Below are positions 28,749-38,483 of a stretch of 64,000 bases of DNA, piece after piece. Every line of letters begins with the position of its first letter. The stretch's first letter is position 1. This stretch comes from Pseudomonas sp. NFACC02 (GTDB lineage Bacteria > Pseudomonadota > Gammaproteobacteria > Pseudomonadales > Pseudomonadaceae): positions 1 through 64,000 of the forward strand of contig NZ_FOEO01000002.1 of the NCBI RefSeq assembly GCF_900110765.1. Direction: 5' to 3'. The translations under genes were made by a program, and so were the position numbers. The notes beneath the pieces were generated by a model that saw only the letters and a program-made list of their open reading frames with translations, did not search any database and was not told where the DNA came from.

Positions 28749-29207
28749 CTACCCCGGATGCCGAACCCTTATCAGCTCCATCGCTCCCGCCAGCGGAAAA
28801 TCTGCGTCAAGCTCGGCCAAGCTGGCGGTGTGCATGGGCTCTGGGGTTTGCAGGCTGCCATGCACGGCCAGCCCGATCAATGACCCCACCAGCGGCTGAT
28901 GACTGACGAGCAAGACATCGTCCGAGGCATACAGGTCGAGGTTGGACAGCGCCTTGCGCGGGTCGCTGTCCGGGGTCAGCCAGGGCACGGTCACCACCGC
29001 ATCGGCAAACCCCAGCGCCTGGCGCACCAGTTCAGCGGTCTGCTGCGCGCGCACATAAGGGCTCGCGATGATCCAGCGCAGCGGCTGGCCCAGCAGATGC
29101 GCCGCACTGCTCAGGACTTCTTCACGACCATTGTCCGTCAGTTCACGTTCAGCGTCCGTGCGAGCCCGGTTCTGAGCCTCGCCGTGACGCAGAATCCACA
29201 CCTTCAT
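28749..29207 (-). CDS. sixA: Phosphohistidine phosphatase SixA
   Basis: A 152-residue phosphoglycerate-mutase-fold phosphatase. LRHGEAQ at 6-12 supplies the phospho-accepting His, and SPYVRAQQTAE and LLVSHQPLVG supply the Arg and second His. SixA removes phosphate from His residues of phosphorelay or PTSNtr proteins. It overlaps the DUF4389 gene by four bases, as in other pseudomonads. Confidence 0.9.
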   Translation of the reverse strand: MKVWILRHGEAQNRARTDAERELTDNGREEVLSSAAHLLGQPLRWIIASPYVRAQQTAELVRQALGFADAVVTVPWLTPDSDPRKALSNLDLYASDDVLLVSHQPLVGSLIGLAVHGSLQTPEPMHTASLAELDADFPLAGAMELIRVRHPG

Positions 29208-29560
29208 AGCTTCGGTTCCTCATCGCGAACCGGGTGCGCGGCGGCAGGAACGGTATGCGGTGCTTCACCTTCCGGCGGGCGCGGCGCAGGCCAGTCGGCA
29301 AACGGCCAGGGCTTTTGATCGGTGTGGAAGGTGCCGAAACGACCGATCTGCGCCAGAAACTGGCTCAGGCTGTCACCGAAAGACATCAGGCTCAGGCTGG
29401 GGGCGCCATAGAACAGCCGGTAGGCCAGTTGCACCAGCACCACGACCGCCAGCACAATCTCGGCCACCTGCCAGACCACCAGAAACACTACCATCCAGAG
29501 GATGCGCAGCAGAATCGATTCGTGTTGCTTGAGTTTTGACGCGTTCAAGGGCTTCTCCAT
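29204..29560 (-). CDS. DUF4389 membrane protein
   Basis: A 118-residue protein with one long hydrophobic region (about 17-52) and a Pro-rich acidic cytoplasmic tail. ILRILWMVVFLVVWQVAEIV is typical of DUF4389. Function is unknown. It lies between gpsA and sixA with tight spacing, so an operon gpsA-DUF4389-sixA is likely. Confidence 0.85.
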   Translation of the reverse strand: MEKPLNASKLKQHESILLRILWMVVFLVVWQVAEIVLAVVVLVQLAYRLFYGAPSLSLMSFGDSLSQFLAQIGRFGTFHTDQKPWPFADWPAPRPPEGEAPHTVPAAAHPVRDEEPKL

Positions 29561-29587
29561 GAAAGGGAAAACGAAGGTGCAACCAGA

Positions 29588-30613
29588 TCAGTTGAACCCA
29601 CTGGTCGAGATAAAATCGACGTCGGTTTTAGGTTCCGCCCGCATCAACAGCTCGATGACCTGCTCCAGCGTGCGGCCTTCGAACAGAATGGCATGCAGCC
29701 CCGCGACCAGCGGCATGTAGACCTGCAATTCCTGCGCCTTGGCTTTGAGCACTTTAAGCGTATTGACCCCTTCTGCTACTTCACCCAGGCGCGTCACCGC
29801 CTCCTCCAGGCTCAAGCCCTGCCCCAACGCAAACCCCACCTGATAATTCCGGCTTTTCGGCGACGAGCAGGTCACGATCAGATCGCCCACACCGGCAAGG
29901 CCCAGGAAAGTCATCGGATTGGCGCCCTGGCTGACCGCGAAACGGGTCATCTCCGCCAGCGCGCGGGTGATCAACATGCTTTTGGTGTTCTCGCCCATTC
30001 CGAGCGCCACGGCCATTCCAGAAATAATGGCATAGACGTTCTTCAGCGCTCCGCCCAGCTCCACGCCAAACCGGTCGGCGCTGGCATACACGCGGAAAGT
30101 GCGGCCATGCAGCGCCGCCTGTACCTGCCGGCAAAGGTCCTCGTCTTCGCTGGCAACCACCGTGGCGGTCAGCGCGTGCTCGGCGATTTCCCGCGCCAGG
30201 TTGGGTCCGGACAGCACACCGATGCGCGCTTGCGGCGCGATGTCTTCGAGAATCTCGCTCATCAGCTTGAAGGTCTGGGCTTCGATGCCTTTGGTCAGGC
30301 TGACCAGCATCTTGCCCGTCAGCCGATCGACATGCGGTGTCAACACGCTGCGCAACGCGCTGGAGGGCAATGCAACGAATATCAGTTCGCTGTCGCTCAG
30401 CGCACGCTGCAGGTCGGTGACCGGCTCAACCCCTTCCAGCACTTTGATGCCCTTGAGGTAGCGCGGATTCTCGCGGTTGACACGGATCGCTTCCGCCTGA
30501 TCGGGATCACGCATCCACTGCAGGACCCGGTGGCCATTCTCGGCCAGCAGGTTGGCCACGGCCGTCCCGAAGCTGCCACCACCCAGAACTGTGATCGGTT
30601 GCTGTTGGGTCAT
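29588..30613 (-). CDS. gpsA: Glycerol-3-phosphate dehydrogenase [NAD(P)+]
   Basis: A 341-residue cytoplasmic enzyme that reduces dihydroxyacetone phosphate to sn-glycerol-3-phosphate for phospholipid synthesis. The Rossmann motif [19 protein letters not shown] is at the N-terminus, [10 protein letters not shown] supplies the second conserved segment, the catalytic Lys is in [10 protein letters not shown], and [12 protein letters not shown] lies in the C-terminal domain. I chose the ATG at 30613 (MTQQQPITV) because Pseudomonas GpsA begins there. Confidence 0.95.
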   Translation of the reverse strand: MTQQQPITVLGGGSFGTAVANLLAENGHRVLQWMRDPDQAEAIRVNRENPRYLKGIKVLEGVEPVTDLQRALSDSELIFVALPSSALRSVLTPHVDRLTGKMLVSLTKGIEAQTFKLMSEILEDIAPQARIGVLSGPNLAREIAEHALTATVVASEDEDLCRQVQAALHGRTFRVYASADRFGVELGGALKNVYAIISGMAVALGMGENTKSMLITRALAEMTRFAVSQGANPMTFLGLAGVGDLIVTCSSPKSRNYQVGFALGQGLSLEEAVTRLGEVAEGVNTLKVLKAKAQELQVYMPLVAGLHAILFEGRTLEQVIELLMRAEPKTDVDFISTSGFN

Positions 30614-30917
30614 AAAACAATCCATCTGGAGCCATCAGAACTGGCGATGGCTGCATTATACGGAGCGCCCGGCTCGCCACCAGCGGCAAAACACGACGGC
30701 AGCACGCCTTTCGCCGAAGGCCTACTCTTCACAATGAAATTACCTACAGCTCGGTTAAGATGCGCGCCTCGGATGAAAATTCCGCTGCCCATCCGATGAG
30801 CTATTGTTAGGTCGCTTCCCGATGAGATTCGATTCCATGGCACAGCCATGCACCTGCATCCCTTCTTTCGCGTGAGCAGTGACACATGAAGCAGCTCATG
30901 ACAGACGGACTCAAGCC
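30614..30917. other. Gene-free divergent region between gpsA and hybrid kinase
   Basis: 304 bases holding the promoters of two divergent genes. No stem-loop, REP element or clear promoter consensus is identified. Confidence 0.4.
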
Positions 30918-32843
30918 ATGACGGCCCAACGTGGCTGGAACATCAGCACGCGCACCCAAATTCTCAGTCTGGGCCCCGCCCTGCTCCTGACATTGTTGTT
31001 GATCAGCTTCTTTACCGTAGTCCGTATTCAGGACCTGCGTCAGGAGCTCAATCATACCGGGCAGTTAATCGCGAATCAGTTGGCCCCCGCGTCCGAATAT
31101 GGCGTGATCATGGCCAACAATGACGTCCTCGAAAGCCTGATGAAGGCCACCATGAGCACGCCCCATGTGCGCTTCCTCGAGGTTCAGGACAACACCGGAA
31201 ACGTGCTGGTACACGTCGAGCAAGCCCCCGACGGGACGCACACTCGGCAGATGGAAATCTTTCAGGCGCCCATCCGCCTGCAACACGTCAAGCAGAACAG
31301 CGATCGCCTGTACGACAGCGACGACATGGCCAGCGTCCCCATCGAAGACTACCTGGGGCGGGTTCTGGTGGGCATGTCCAGCGAGGCGTTCAACCTGCGC
31401 GAACAGGAAATCCTGTTGAAGGCCGGAGTTCTTGCGCTGTTCGCCCTCCTCTTCACCTACATCCTGGCAAGACGCTTGTCCCTCAGCCTGTCCCAGCCCA
31501 TCAGTGCCATGAGCGATGCGGTCAAGGCCATCCAGCACGGCGACTACACCACCCCCCTGCCGGTCGCCGACGACGCAGAACTGGGCGATCTTGCCCGCCA
31601 CATCAACAATTTGGCACTGGGCCTGGAGAAAGCCAGCCGAGAACAGAAACAAGCGATGGACGAGTTGATCAGAACCCGCGAAGAAGCGGAGCGGGCCAAC
31701 AGCGCCAAGTCCGAGTTTCTGGCAATGATGAGCCATGAACTGCGCACGCCCATGAATGGAGTGCTGGGCATGCTGCAGTTGATGGAAACGACAAAGATGA
31801 CGGAGGAGCAGGCCGAATACGCGGCATTGGCCACTGAATCCACCGAGCACCTGCTGCGGGTCATCAACGACATCCTCGACTTCTCCCGCTTCGAGCGCGA
31901 CGCACTGGAGCTGGAAAACATTTCGTTCAACCTGGCCGACCTGATTGCGACCTCGGTTCAGGCGTTCTCCCACAACGCACAACAGCGTGGTCTGGCGCTT
32001 GAGCTGGATTTGCAGCCGGGGCTGGACCTGCTGCGGGTCAAGGGTGACCCGACCCGTATCCGCCAGATTCTGGTCAACCTGATCGGCAACGCGCTGAAAT
32101 TCACCGAGTTCGGCAGCGTGCGGGTCGAAACCGCCTGGCGTCAGAGTGACGCGCAACACATCCTCTTTACCTGCGCGGTGCGCGACAGCGGCATCGGTAT
32201 TTCTCCAGAACTGCTGGAATCCATGTTCGACGCGTTCCAGCAGGCCGACAACTCCATTTCAAGGCGCTACGGCGGAACCGGGTTGGGCCTGCCGATCGCG
32301 CGCAATCTCGCGGAACGGATGGGCGGATCGCTCTACGCACAAAGCAGCGAGGGACTGGGCTCGGTGTTTTACCTGGAGATTCCGCTGCAACAGGTTCAGC
32401 AGGAAGACCCTCTGCCACCACCGGGTGCGGTGGGCGAACTGCCGCAGGAGCGCGATGGTTGCGTGCTGCTGGTCGAAGACAACCCGGTCAACCGCACGGT
32501 GGTCGAAGCCATGTTGCGCAGCCTCGGTCTGCAGGTGAGCGTGGCGGGAGATGGCGCACAGGCCGTGAGCATGGCCAGCAAGGAAAAATACGCGTTGATC
32601 CTGATGGATTGTCGCCTGCCAGTCATGGACGGCTACGAGGCGACCCGCAGAATTCGCCAGCTTCCAGGGCTTGAAACGTTACCGATCATCGCCCTGACCG
32701 CCAACGCCCGGCACGGAGATCGCGACATCTGCCTGCAGGCAGGCATGAACGATTACCTCGCCAAACCGTTCAAACGTACTGATTTACAGCAGGTTTTACA
32801 GCGTTGGCTGACCTTTAAGGCATCTGCGACTGGCGATAAATGA
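30918..32843 (+). CDS. Hybrid sensor histidine kinase (PA1611 type)
   Basis: A 641-residue inner-membrane hybrid kinase. Membrane helices lie at about 15-36 and 166-185, enclosing a periplasmic domain. A HAMP linker (about 187-240) precedes the H-box [13 protein letters not shown] (phospho-His 273). The ATPase domain has [18 protein letters not shown] and [12 protein letters not shown] receiver at about 510-630 has [19 protein letters not shown] and the Lys in YLAKPFK. No HPt domain is present. Its place directly upstream of fabA-fabB is that of P. aeruginosa PA1611, a GacS-like kinase that binds RetS. Confidence 0.9.
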   Translation: MTAQRGWNISTRTQILSLGPALLLTLLLISFFTVVRIQDLRQELNHTGQLIANQLAPASEYGVIMANNDVLESLMKATMSTPHVRFLEVQDNTGNVLVHVEQAPDGTHTRQMEIFQAPIRLQHVKQNSDRLYDSDDMASVPIEDYLGRVLVGMSSEAFNLREQEILLKAGVLALFALLFTYILARRLSLSLSQPISAMSDAVKAIQHGDYTTPLPVADDAELGDLARHINNLALGLEKASREQKQAMDELIRTREEAERANSAKSEFLAMMSHELRTPMNGVLGMLQLMETTKMTEEQAEYAALATESTEHLLRVINDILDFSRFERDALELENISFNLADLIATSVQAFSHNAQQRGLALELDLQPGLDLLRVKGDPTRIRQILVNLIGNALKFTEFGSVRVETAWRQSDAQHILFTCAVRDSGIGISPELLESMFDAFQQADNSISRRYGGTGLGLPIARNLAERMGGSLYAQSSEGLGSVFYLEIPLQQVQQEDPLPPPGAVGELPQERDGCVLLVEDNPVNRTVVEAMLRSLGLQVSVAGDGAQAVSMASKEKYALILMDCRLPVMDGYEATRRIRQLPGLETLPIIALTANARHGDRDICLQAGMNDYLAKPFKRTDLQQVLQRWLTFKASATGDK

Positions 32844-33054
32844 TAAATTGCGGCAGTCTTGTGTGCCGTGATCGAACTGCGCCGACGCGCGGACGGAAAA
32901 TTTCAGTGCACAGGTGTACATTCATTTCACCCGTGCTGTGACTTTCATTACAACGCAATAGTCTATGAGTAGGCTGCCAGCTGAGGAATGACCCGCTGGT
33001 CAGATTGGGTAAGCATTGCCACACCCTGCCGCACAGGATTATCGAGGAGCTCGC
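32844..33054 (+). promoter_or_regulatory. fabA-fabB upstream region
   Basis: About 210 bases before fabA containing the presumed promoter. Loose dyads occur around CAGGTGTACATTCATTTCAC, a plausible area for the unsaturation regulator DesT or FabR-type repressor known for fabAB in Pseudomonas, but I cannot define an exact operator. Confidence 0.3.
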
Positions 33055-33570
33055 ATGACCAAACAAAACGCCTTTACCCGGGAAGACCTGCTGCGCTGCA
33101 GTCGCGGTGAGCTGTTCGGCCCAGGTAACGCGCAACTGCCCGCCCCCAATATGCTGATGGTTGATCGCATCACCCACATCAGTCAGGAAGGCGGCAAGTT
33201 CGGCAAAGGTGAATTGGTCGCCGAACTGGATATCACGCCGGACCTGTGGTTCTTCGCCTGTCACTTCGAAGGTGATCCGGTCATGCCCGGTTGCCTGGGT
33301 CTGGACGCCATGTGGCAGCTGGTCGGTTTCTTCCTGGGCTGGCAAGGCCTGCCGGGCCGCGGCCGTGCGCTGGGATCGGGCGAAGTGAAATTCTTCGGCC
33401 AGGTGCTGCCGACCGCTCGCAAAGTGACTTACAACATTCACATCAAGCGCGTCCTCAAAGGCAAGCTGAACATGGCCATCGCCGATGGTTCGGTCAGCGT
33501 GGACGGCCGCGAAATCTACACCGCCGAAGGCCTCCGGGTCGGCGTATTCACCTCCACTGACAATTTCTAA
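33055..33570 (+). CDS. fabA: 3-hydroxydecanoyl-ACP dehydratase/isomerase
   Basis: A 171-residue hotdog enzyme that dehydrates 3-hydroxydecanoyl-ACP and isomerises trans-2 to cis-3-decenoyl-ACP, the branch point to unsaturated fatty acids. His70 ([13 protein letters not shown]) and Asp84 (CLGLDAMWQ) are the catalytic pair. GAGGAG precedes the ATG at 33055; the longer frame is spurious. It is 10 bases before fabB, so the two are one operon. Confidence 0.97.
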   Translation: MTKQNAFTREDLLRCSRGELFGPGNAQLPAPNMLMVDRITHISQEGGKFGKGELVAELDITPDLWFFACHFEGDPVMPGCLGLDAMWQLVGFFLGWQGLPGRGRALGSGEVKFFGQVLPTARKVTYNIHIKRVLKGKLNMAIADGSVSVDGREIYTAEGLRVGVFTSTDNF

Positions 33571-33580
33571 GGGTATTCGC

Positions 33581-34801
33581 ATGCGCCGCGTCGTTATCAC
33601 TGGTCTGGGCATTGTTTCCTGCTTGGGCAATGACAAAGACACCGTTTCCGCCAATCTGCGTGCAAGCCGCCCTGGCATCCGTTTCAACCCGGAATACGCC
33701 GAAATGGGTTTGCGCAGCCAGGTGTCGGGCTCCATCGACCTTAATCTCGAAGAGCTGATCGACCGCAAGATCTACCGCTTCGTCGGTCACGCTGCGGCCT
33801 ATGCCTATCTGGCCATGAAAGATGCGGTCGCCGACTCCGGTCTGACCGAAGAGCAGGTTTCCAACCCCCGTACCGGCCTGATCGCAGGCTCCGGCGGCGC
33901 GTCGACCCTGAACCAGATGGAAGCGCTGGACATTCTGCGTGAGAAAGGCGTCAAGCGCGTCGGTCCGTACCGCGTGACCCGCACCATGAGCAGCACTGTT
34001 TCGGCCTGCCTTGCGACGCCATTCAAGATCAAGGGCCTGAACTATTCCATCGCCTCTGCCTGCGCCACCAGTGCTCACTGCATCGGTACCGCCATGGAAC
34101 AGATCCAGATGGGTAAACAGGACATCGTGTTCGCCGGTGGCGGCGAAGAAGAGCACTGGAGCCAGTCTTTCCTGTTCGACGCCATGGGCGCACTGTCGAG
34201 CAAGCGTAACGAAACCCCTGAACAGGCTTCGCGTGCTTACGACGCAGACCGTGACGGCTTCGTCATCGCGGGCGGTGGCGGGATGGTCGTGGTCGAAGAG
34301 CTGGAACACGCTCTGGCCCGTGGCGCGAAGATCTACGCCGAACTGGTTGGCTACGGCGCGACCTCCGACGGCTACGACATGGTCGCCCCAAGTGGCGAAG
34401 GCGCCATCCGCTGCATGCAGCAAGCGCTGTCCACTGTCGACGGCAAGATTGACTACCTGAACACCCACGGCACCTCGACCCCGGTCGGCGATGTCGCGGA
34501 AATGAAAGGTGTGCGTGAAGTCTTCGGCGACAACGCCCCGGCCATCAGTTCCACCAAGAGCCTGTCCGGTCACTCACTGGGCGCTGCGGGTGTACACGAA
34601 GCGATCTACTGCATGCTGATGATGGAAGGTAACTTCATGGCGGGCTCCGCCAACATCGACGTGCTGGACCCGGAAGTCGCTGACCTGCCGATCCTGACCA
34701 AGACTCGCGAAAACGCCGAGATCAACCTGGTCATGAGCAACAGCTTCGGTTTCGGTGGCACCAATGCCACGCTGGTGATGAAGCGCTGGACCGGCAAGTA
34801 A
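33581..34801 (+). CDS. fabB: 3-oxoacyl-ACP synthase I
   Basis: A 406-residue condensing enzyme that elongates cis-3-decenoyl-ACP with malonyl-ACP. The nucleophile is Cys161 in [10 protein letters not shown], with His residues in [11 protein letters not shown] and [11 protein letters not shown]. The glycine-rich end [14 protein letters not shown] is typical. The start at 33581 follows TAAGGG, which overlaps the fabA stop. Confidence 0.97.
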   Translation: MRRVVITGLGIVSCLGNDKDTVSANLRASRPGIRFNPEYAEMGLRSQVSGSIDLNLEELIDRKIYRFVGHAAAYAYLAMKDAVADSGLTEEQVSNPRTGLIAGSGGASTLNQMEALDILREKGVKRVGPYRVTRTMSSTVSACLATPFKIKGLNYSIASACATSAHCIGTAMEQIQMGKQDIVFAGGGEEEHWSQSFLFDAMGALSSKRNETPEQASRAYDADRDGFVIAGGGGMVVVEELEHALARGAKIYAELVGYGATSDGYDMVAPSGEGAIRCMQQALSTVDGKIDYLNTHGTSTPVGDVAEMKGVREVFGDNAPAISSTKSLSGHSLGAAGVHEAIYCMLMMEGNFMAGSANIDVLDPEVADLPILTKTRENAEINLVMSNSFGFGGTNATLVMKRWTGK

Positions 34802-34825
34802 TACGAAAACGGTCCACTGCAACAT

Positions 34826-34856
34826 GAAAAAAGGCGCCTTGCGAGGCGCCTTTTTT
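34826..34856. terminator. Bidirectional rho-independent terminator
   Basis: Six A, GGCGCC, a TTGCGA loop, GGCGCC and six T form a near-perfect stem usable from both sides. It ends fabAB (plus) and the convergent chemoreceptor gene (minus). Confidence 0.9.
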
Positions 34857-34879
34857 ATTGGCCGGATCCTGACGCGTAC

Positions 34880-36505
34880 TTACACCGAAAACGCCGCGAC
34901 CATCGTGTTCAGGTCCGTCGCCAGTCGCGACAGGTCATGACTCGCGGCACTGGTCTGATTCGCGCCGGCCGAACTTTGCAAGGCCAGATCACGGATGTTG
35001 GTGAGGTTCCGGTCGACTTCTCGTGCCACTTGCGCCTGCTCTTCGGACGCACTGGCAATCACGGTATTGCGCTCGGTAATCAGGGTAATGGCCGCAGCGA
35101 TCTCGTCGAGCGCCACCCCGGCGGACTGGGCCAGTTCAAGTGTCGAGCTGGCACGGCTGTTGCTCCCTTGCATGGCCTCCACGGCCTGATCCGTGCCTTG
35201 GCGAATATCACTGACCAGCAGCTCGATTTCCTGAGTCGAGGATTGTGTACGATGCGCAAGCGCCCGAACCTCGTCTGCGACCACGGCAAAGCCACGGCCC
35301 GCCTCGCCCGCACGCGCGGCCTCGATGGCGGCATTGAGCGCCAGCAGGTTGGTTTGCTCGGCCACCGACCGGATCACGTCCAGCACCTTGGTAATGCCGT
35401 AGACCTTCTGCGCCAACACACCGACCTGGTCGCTGGTCTGCGTGACGTCCTGCGCCAGATGATGGATCGACGCGACCGTTTCCTGAACCTGCTGACGCCC
35501 GCGCCTGGCGATACGCTCTGACTCGTCCGAGGCCTGCGACGTGGCAACCGCATTGCGCGCCACCTCTTCAACCGCAGCGGTCATCTGATTCACCGCGGTG
35601 GCGGCCTGATCGATCTCCAGGCTTTGCTGATGCAACCCGCGGGTGGAATCTTCAGTCACCGTGCTCAGCTCTTCCGACGCAGAGGCCAACTGACTGGACG
35701 AGTCGGAAATACGCAGAATCGTTCGCCGCAGACTCAACTGCATGGCCTTCAGCGCTTCGAGCAGTCGCGCAGGCTCATCACGCCCCTGGACGCTGATGTC
35801 GGCGGTCAGGTCGCCGGCAGCGATCACCTGAGCGATACCCAACGCCTGCGCCAGTGGCCGAACGATACTGCGTGTAAGCCCCCATGCGAGCACCAGCGTG
35901 ATCACCGCCGTGAGCAGAATCATGACCATGACCCAGATCCGGGCGTTGCCAAACACCACCTGCGCGAGGTCGGCCGCTTCAGCAGCGCCTTTCTTGTTGA
36001 GGGTGGTCAGTTCGTTAAGCGCCTGGGTCATCTGGTCGGCGTATTGATTCATCTCGCCGTTGACGACTTGCGAAGCATCCTCCAGCTGCCCCTGCCGGGA
36101 AAGCTCCATCACGCGGGTCTGGCGCTGAAAGTAGGCCTGCTTCGCGGTGGCGAAGTCTTGATGGAGTTCACGTTCCCGAGGCGACTCAATCAAGGCGATA
36201 TAGCGTTGCTCCGTTGCTTGTAAGCCAGTCTTGAGATGATCGATCTTGCCGTAATTCTCCCGCAGCGCGTCCTCGCTGCGGTTGAGCATAAGGCGCAGGG
36301 TCAAGGTTCTGATCCGCATGAGGTCCTGCCCCATCGTGCCCAACTCCATCACGCTCGGCAGCCACTTGTTTTCCACCCGATCCGACTGCTTGCGCATGCT
36401 GGACATCTGCAGCAAGGCGAACGCCCCCAGCCCGAAAACCAGCAGCGCCAGCACACCGAAGCCAAGCGCAGCCCGGGGAGCGATATTCATGTTTCTGACG
36501 GTCAT
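34880..36505 (-). CDS. Methyl-accepting chemotaxis protein with 4-helix ligand domain
   Basis: A 541-residue chemoreceptor. The helix at about 10-34 and a second at about 190-212 flank a periplasmic helical bundle of about 155 residues of the 4HB_MCP type. HAMP follows, then the signalling domain with [20 protein letters not shown] and [24 protein letters not shown] lies eight bases before the ATG at 36505. Its place after fabB matches PA1608. The ligand is not inferable. Confidence 0.93.
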   Translation of the reverse strand: MTVRNMNIAPRAALGFGVLALLVFGLGAFALLQMSSMRKQSDRVENKWLPSVMELGTMGQDLMRIRTLTLRLMLNRSEDALRENYGKIDHLKTGLQATEQRYIALIESPRERELHQDFATAKQAYFQRQTRVMELSRQGQLEDASQVVNGEMNQYADQMTQALNELTTLNKKGAAEAADLAQVVFGNARIWVMVMILLTAVITLVLAWGLTRSIVRPLAQALGIAQVIAAGDLTADISVQGRDEPARLLEALKAMQLSLRRTILRISDSSSQLASASEELSTVTEDSTRGLHQQSLEIDQAATAVNQMTAAVEEVARNAVATSQASDESERIARRGRQQVQETVASIHHLAQDVTQTSDQVGVLAQKVYGITKVLDVIRSVAEQTNLLALNAAIEAARAGEAGRGFAVVADEVRALAHRTQSSTQEIELLVSDIRQGTDQAVEAMQGSNSRASSTLELAQSAGVALDEIAAAITLITERNTVIASASEEQAQVAREVDRNLTNIRDLALQSSAGANQTSAASHDLSRLATDLNTMVAAFSV

Positions 36506-36627
36506 AGCGAATCCCTTCCCAAAACCCTGCGCTGAAAAAGAGCAGTCGGTTGTCGTTCCAGCTATCGGCAGGAGTCACCAAAATCTGTAGGACAATTCCT
36601 TCACAAGAGCATCAAATTTCCAGGACC

Positions 36628-36641
36628 CTGGGTATACCCAG
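36628..36641. promoter_or_regulatory. Perfect 14-bp palindrome in the pirin upstream region
   Basis: CTGGGTATACCCAG reads the same on both strands. It lies about 68 bases before the pirin start, and is followed by a second, looser dyad (ACAGGAG...CTATCCTGT) at about 36,657-36,684. Together they suggest a dimeric repressor or activator site. Confidence 0.45.
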
Positions 36642-36708
36642 CACAGACGATCCAGACACAGGAGGTTATGCTCCCTATCCTGTGACCACGATCCCCGAGA
36701 ACCCAGTC

Positions 36709-37572
36709 ATGCTAACCATCAAACCCCGCGCGGAAGACGTCGAAGGCCAGCCGATTCTGCGCCCGCTGCCGTCCGCCCAATGCCGCAGCGTCGGACCGTT
36801 CGTGTTCTTCGACCACATGCTGGAAGCGACCTACGAACCGCACCACGGCATGGACATCCGACAACATCCCCACATCGGCTTGTCGACCCTGACGTACCTG
36901 TTTGAGGGTCAGATCCAGCACAAGGACAGCCTGGGCAGTGATCAACATGTCATGCCCGGCGACGTCAGTTGGATGACCGCCGGGAGCGCGATTGCGCATA
37001 TCGAACGTACGCCGCAGGCACTGTTTGATAGCGGTTCCCGGCTGCACGGACTTCAAGTCTGGCTGGCCTCGCCGAAAACCCACGAGCAAGGCACTGGGCA
37101 CTACAGTCATCATCCGGCTGCGACCTTGCCCGTCAGCGACCACATGGGCATCAGCATTCGCATGATCGCAGGCAACGGTTTTTGTCTTGAGTCGCCGGTG
37201 CCGGTGTTATCGCCAACGCTGTATGCCGAACTGAAGCTGCAAACTGCGACTACGCTGTTGATCCCGGCTGAACACGAACAACGCGCGCTGTATGTGATCG
37301 ACGGCGAGGTGCAGCTCAACGGCGAACCGGTGGTGCCGCGCAGCCTGATCGTGCTGGACCCGGACACCGAGCCAACACTGTGTGCGCAAAGCGAATGCCA
37401 CGCTGTGTTGATCGGGGGCGCTGCCCTGGACGGTCCGCGGAAGATGAACTGGAACTTCGTCGCCAGCGATCCGGCCTTGATCGACCAGGCAAGGGCGAAA
37501 TGGGCGGCCGGGGACTGGCCGACGGTGCCGGGGGAAGTGGAACGGATTGAGTTGCCGACAGGTAAAAAATAA
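36709..37572 (+). CDS. Pirin family protein (quercetinase-like bicupin)
   Basis: A 287-residue bicupin. The N-terminal cupin shows the metal ligands in VFFDHMLEATYEPHHGMDIR and HPHIGLSTLTYLFEG, and a later E in PGDVSWMTAG. The C-terminal cupin (about 170-255) is degenerate. Pirins can have quercetin 2,3-dioxygenase activity or act as redox-sensitive cofactors. The start at 36709 is chosen because pirins begin close to the IKPRAEDV segment. It is divergent from the chemoreceptor gene. Confidence 0.88.
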   Translation: MLTIKPRAEDVEGQPILRPLPSAQCRSVGPFVFFDHMLEATYEPHHGMDIRQHPHIGLSTLTYLFEGQIQHKDSLGSDQHVMPGDVSWMTAGSAIAHIERTPQALFDSGSRLHGLQVWLASPKTHEQGTGHYSHHPAATLPVSDHMGISIRMIAGNGFCLESPVPVLSPTLYAELKLQTATTLLIPAEHEQRALYVIDGEVQLNGEPVVPRSLIVLDPDTEPTLCAQSECHAVLIGGAALDGPRKMNWNFVASDPALIDQARAKWAAGDWPTVPGEVERIELPTGKK

Positions 37573-37591
37573 ACCTGATCCATTCAGGATT

Positions 37592-37676
37592 TAGCTTGCT
37601 CGCGATGGCGTCCGTTTACTCATCACATCGGAGAATGACGAACCGCAATCACGAGCAAGCTCGCTCCTACAAAGGT
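37592..37676. repeat. REP inverted pair
   Basis: AGCTTGCTCGCGATGGCG on the left and ACGAGCAAGCTCGCTCCTAC on the right form an inverted REP doublet filling the gap between the convergent pirin and dienelactone hydrolase genes. Confidence 0.8.
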
Positions 37677-37679
37677 GTA

Positions 37680-38405
37680 TTAGCCCTCAAACACCTCATC
37701 CAGCAGGTTATGCATCGCAGTAAACGCACGCTTTGAAACCGTCGGGTTGTACATCTGCACGCCCGGGTTGTTCGCATGGCGGTCGGTAAACGAGTGGAAC
37801 GCGCCACCATAGCTCAGCAGTTGCCAGTCGACATTGGCCGCGTTCATTTCTGCTTCGAACGCCGGCAACTGCTCTTTCGGCACCAGCGGATCAGAGGCGC
37901 CGTGCAGCACCAGAACCTTGCCTGTGATGTTGTTGGCGTCGGCCGGGTTGGTGGTGTCCAGCGTGCCATGGAACGACACGGCAGCTTTCAGCGGCGCGCC
38001 GGTGCGGGCCAGCTCCAGCGCACAGCACCCGCCAAAGCAGAAGCCGAACGCCGCAAGTTTCGCCTTGTCCACCGCCGCGAAGGTCTGTGCGGTCAACTGA
38101 TCGAGCGCCGCCGTCATGCGTTTCTTCAGCAAGGCACGGTCGTTCTTCATGGGCATCATGGCCGCCGCTGCTTCATCACTGTTTGTCGGCCGAACGTTCT
38201 GGCCATAAAGGTCCGCCAGCAGCACCACATACCCCTTACCCGCCACCTCTTTGGCGATCTGCTCGGCGTCCTCGCTGATGCCCATCCAGTTAGGTGCCAT
38301 CACGAGCCCTGGCGCCGCCTTGGCACCTTCACTGAAGACCAGACGACTTTCGTAGCTCTGCCCGTCAATCTGATACACCACGGACTGCACAGTAACGTTG
38401 CTCAT
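37680..38405 (-). CDS. Dienelactone hydrolase family protein
   Basis: A 241-residue alpha/beta hydrolase of the DLH family. The nucleophile is the Cys in GFCFGGCCALELA, the conserved Asp is in HGASDPLVPKEQ and the His in GGAFHSFTDRHAN. No catechol pathway genes are near, so a role in dienelactone hydrolysis is not implied. GGAG precedes the ATG at 38405. Confidence 0.9.
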   Translation of the reverse strand: MSNVTVQSVVYQIDGQSYESRLVFSEGAKAAPGLVMAPNWMGISEDAEQIAKEVAGKGYVVLLADLYGQNVRPTNSDEAAAAMMPMKNDRALLKKRMTAALDQLTAQTFAAVDKAKLAAFGFCFGGCCALELARTGAPLKAAVSFHGTLDTTNPADANNITGKVLVLHGASDPLVPKEQLPAFEAEMNAANVDWQLLSYGGAFHSFTDRHANNPGVQMYNPTVSKRAFTAMHNLLDEVFEG

Positions 38406-38444
38406 TGCTGACTCCTGCTGCTGAGAATGAAGGAATACCAAATG

Positions 38445-38470
38445 ACAAAACCCGCCGAAGCGGGTTTTGT
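38445..38470 (-). terminator. Terminator of htpG
   Basis: An 11-bp stem (ACAAAACCCGC / GCGGGTTTTGT) with a four-base loop lies 14 bases after the htpG stop, reading on the minus strand. Confidence 0.75.
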
Positions 38471-38483
38471 CTGCACTCGAATC

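Noticed and set aside
36658..36684. A five-codon leader frame after GGAGG before pirin
   Set aside because: The ribosome site is only two bases from the ATG, too close for efficient initiation, and the sequence is better read as an imperfect dyad.
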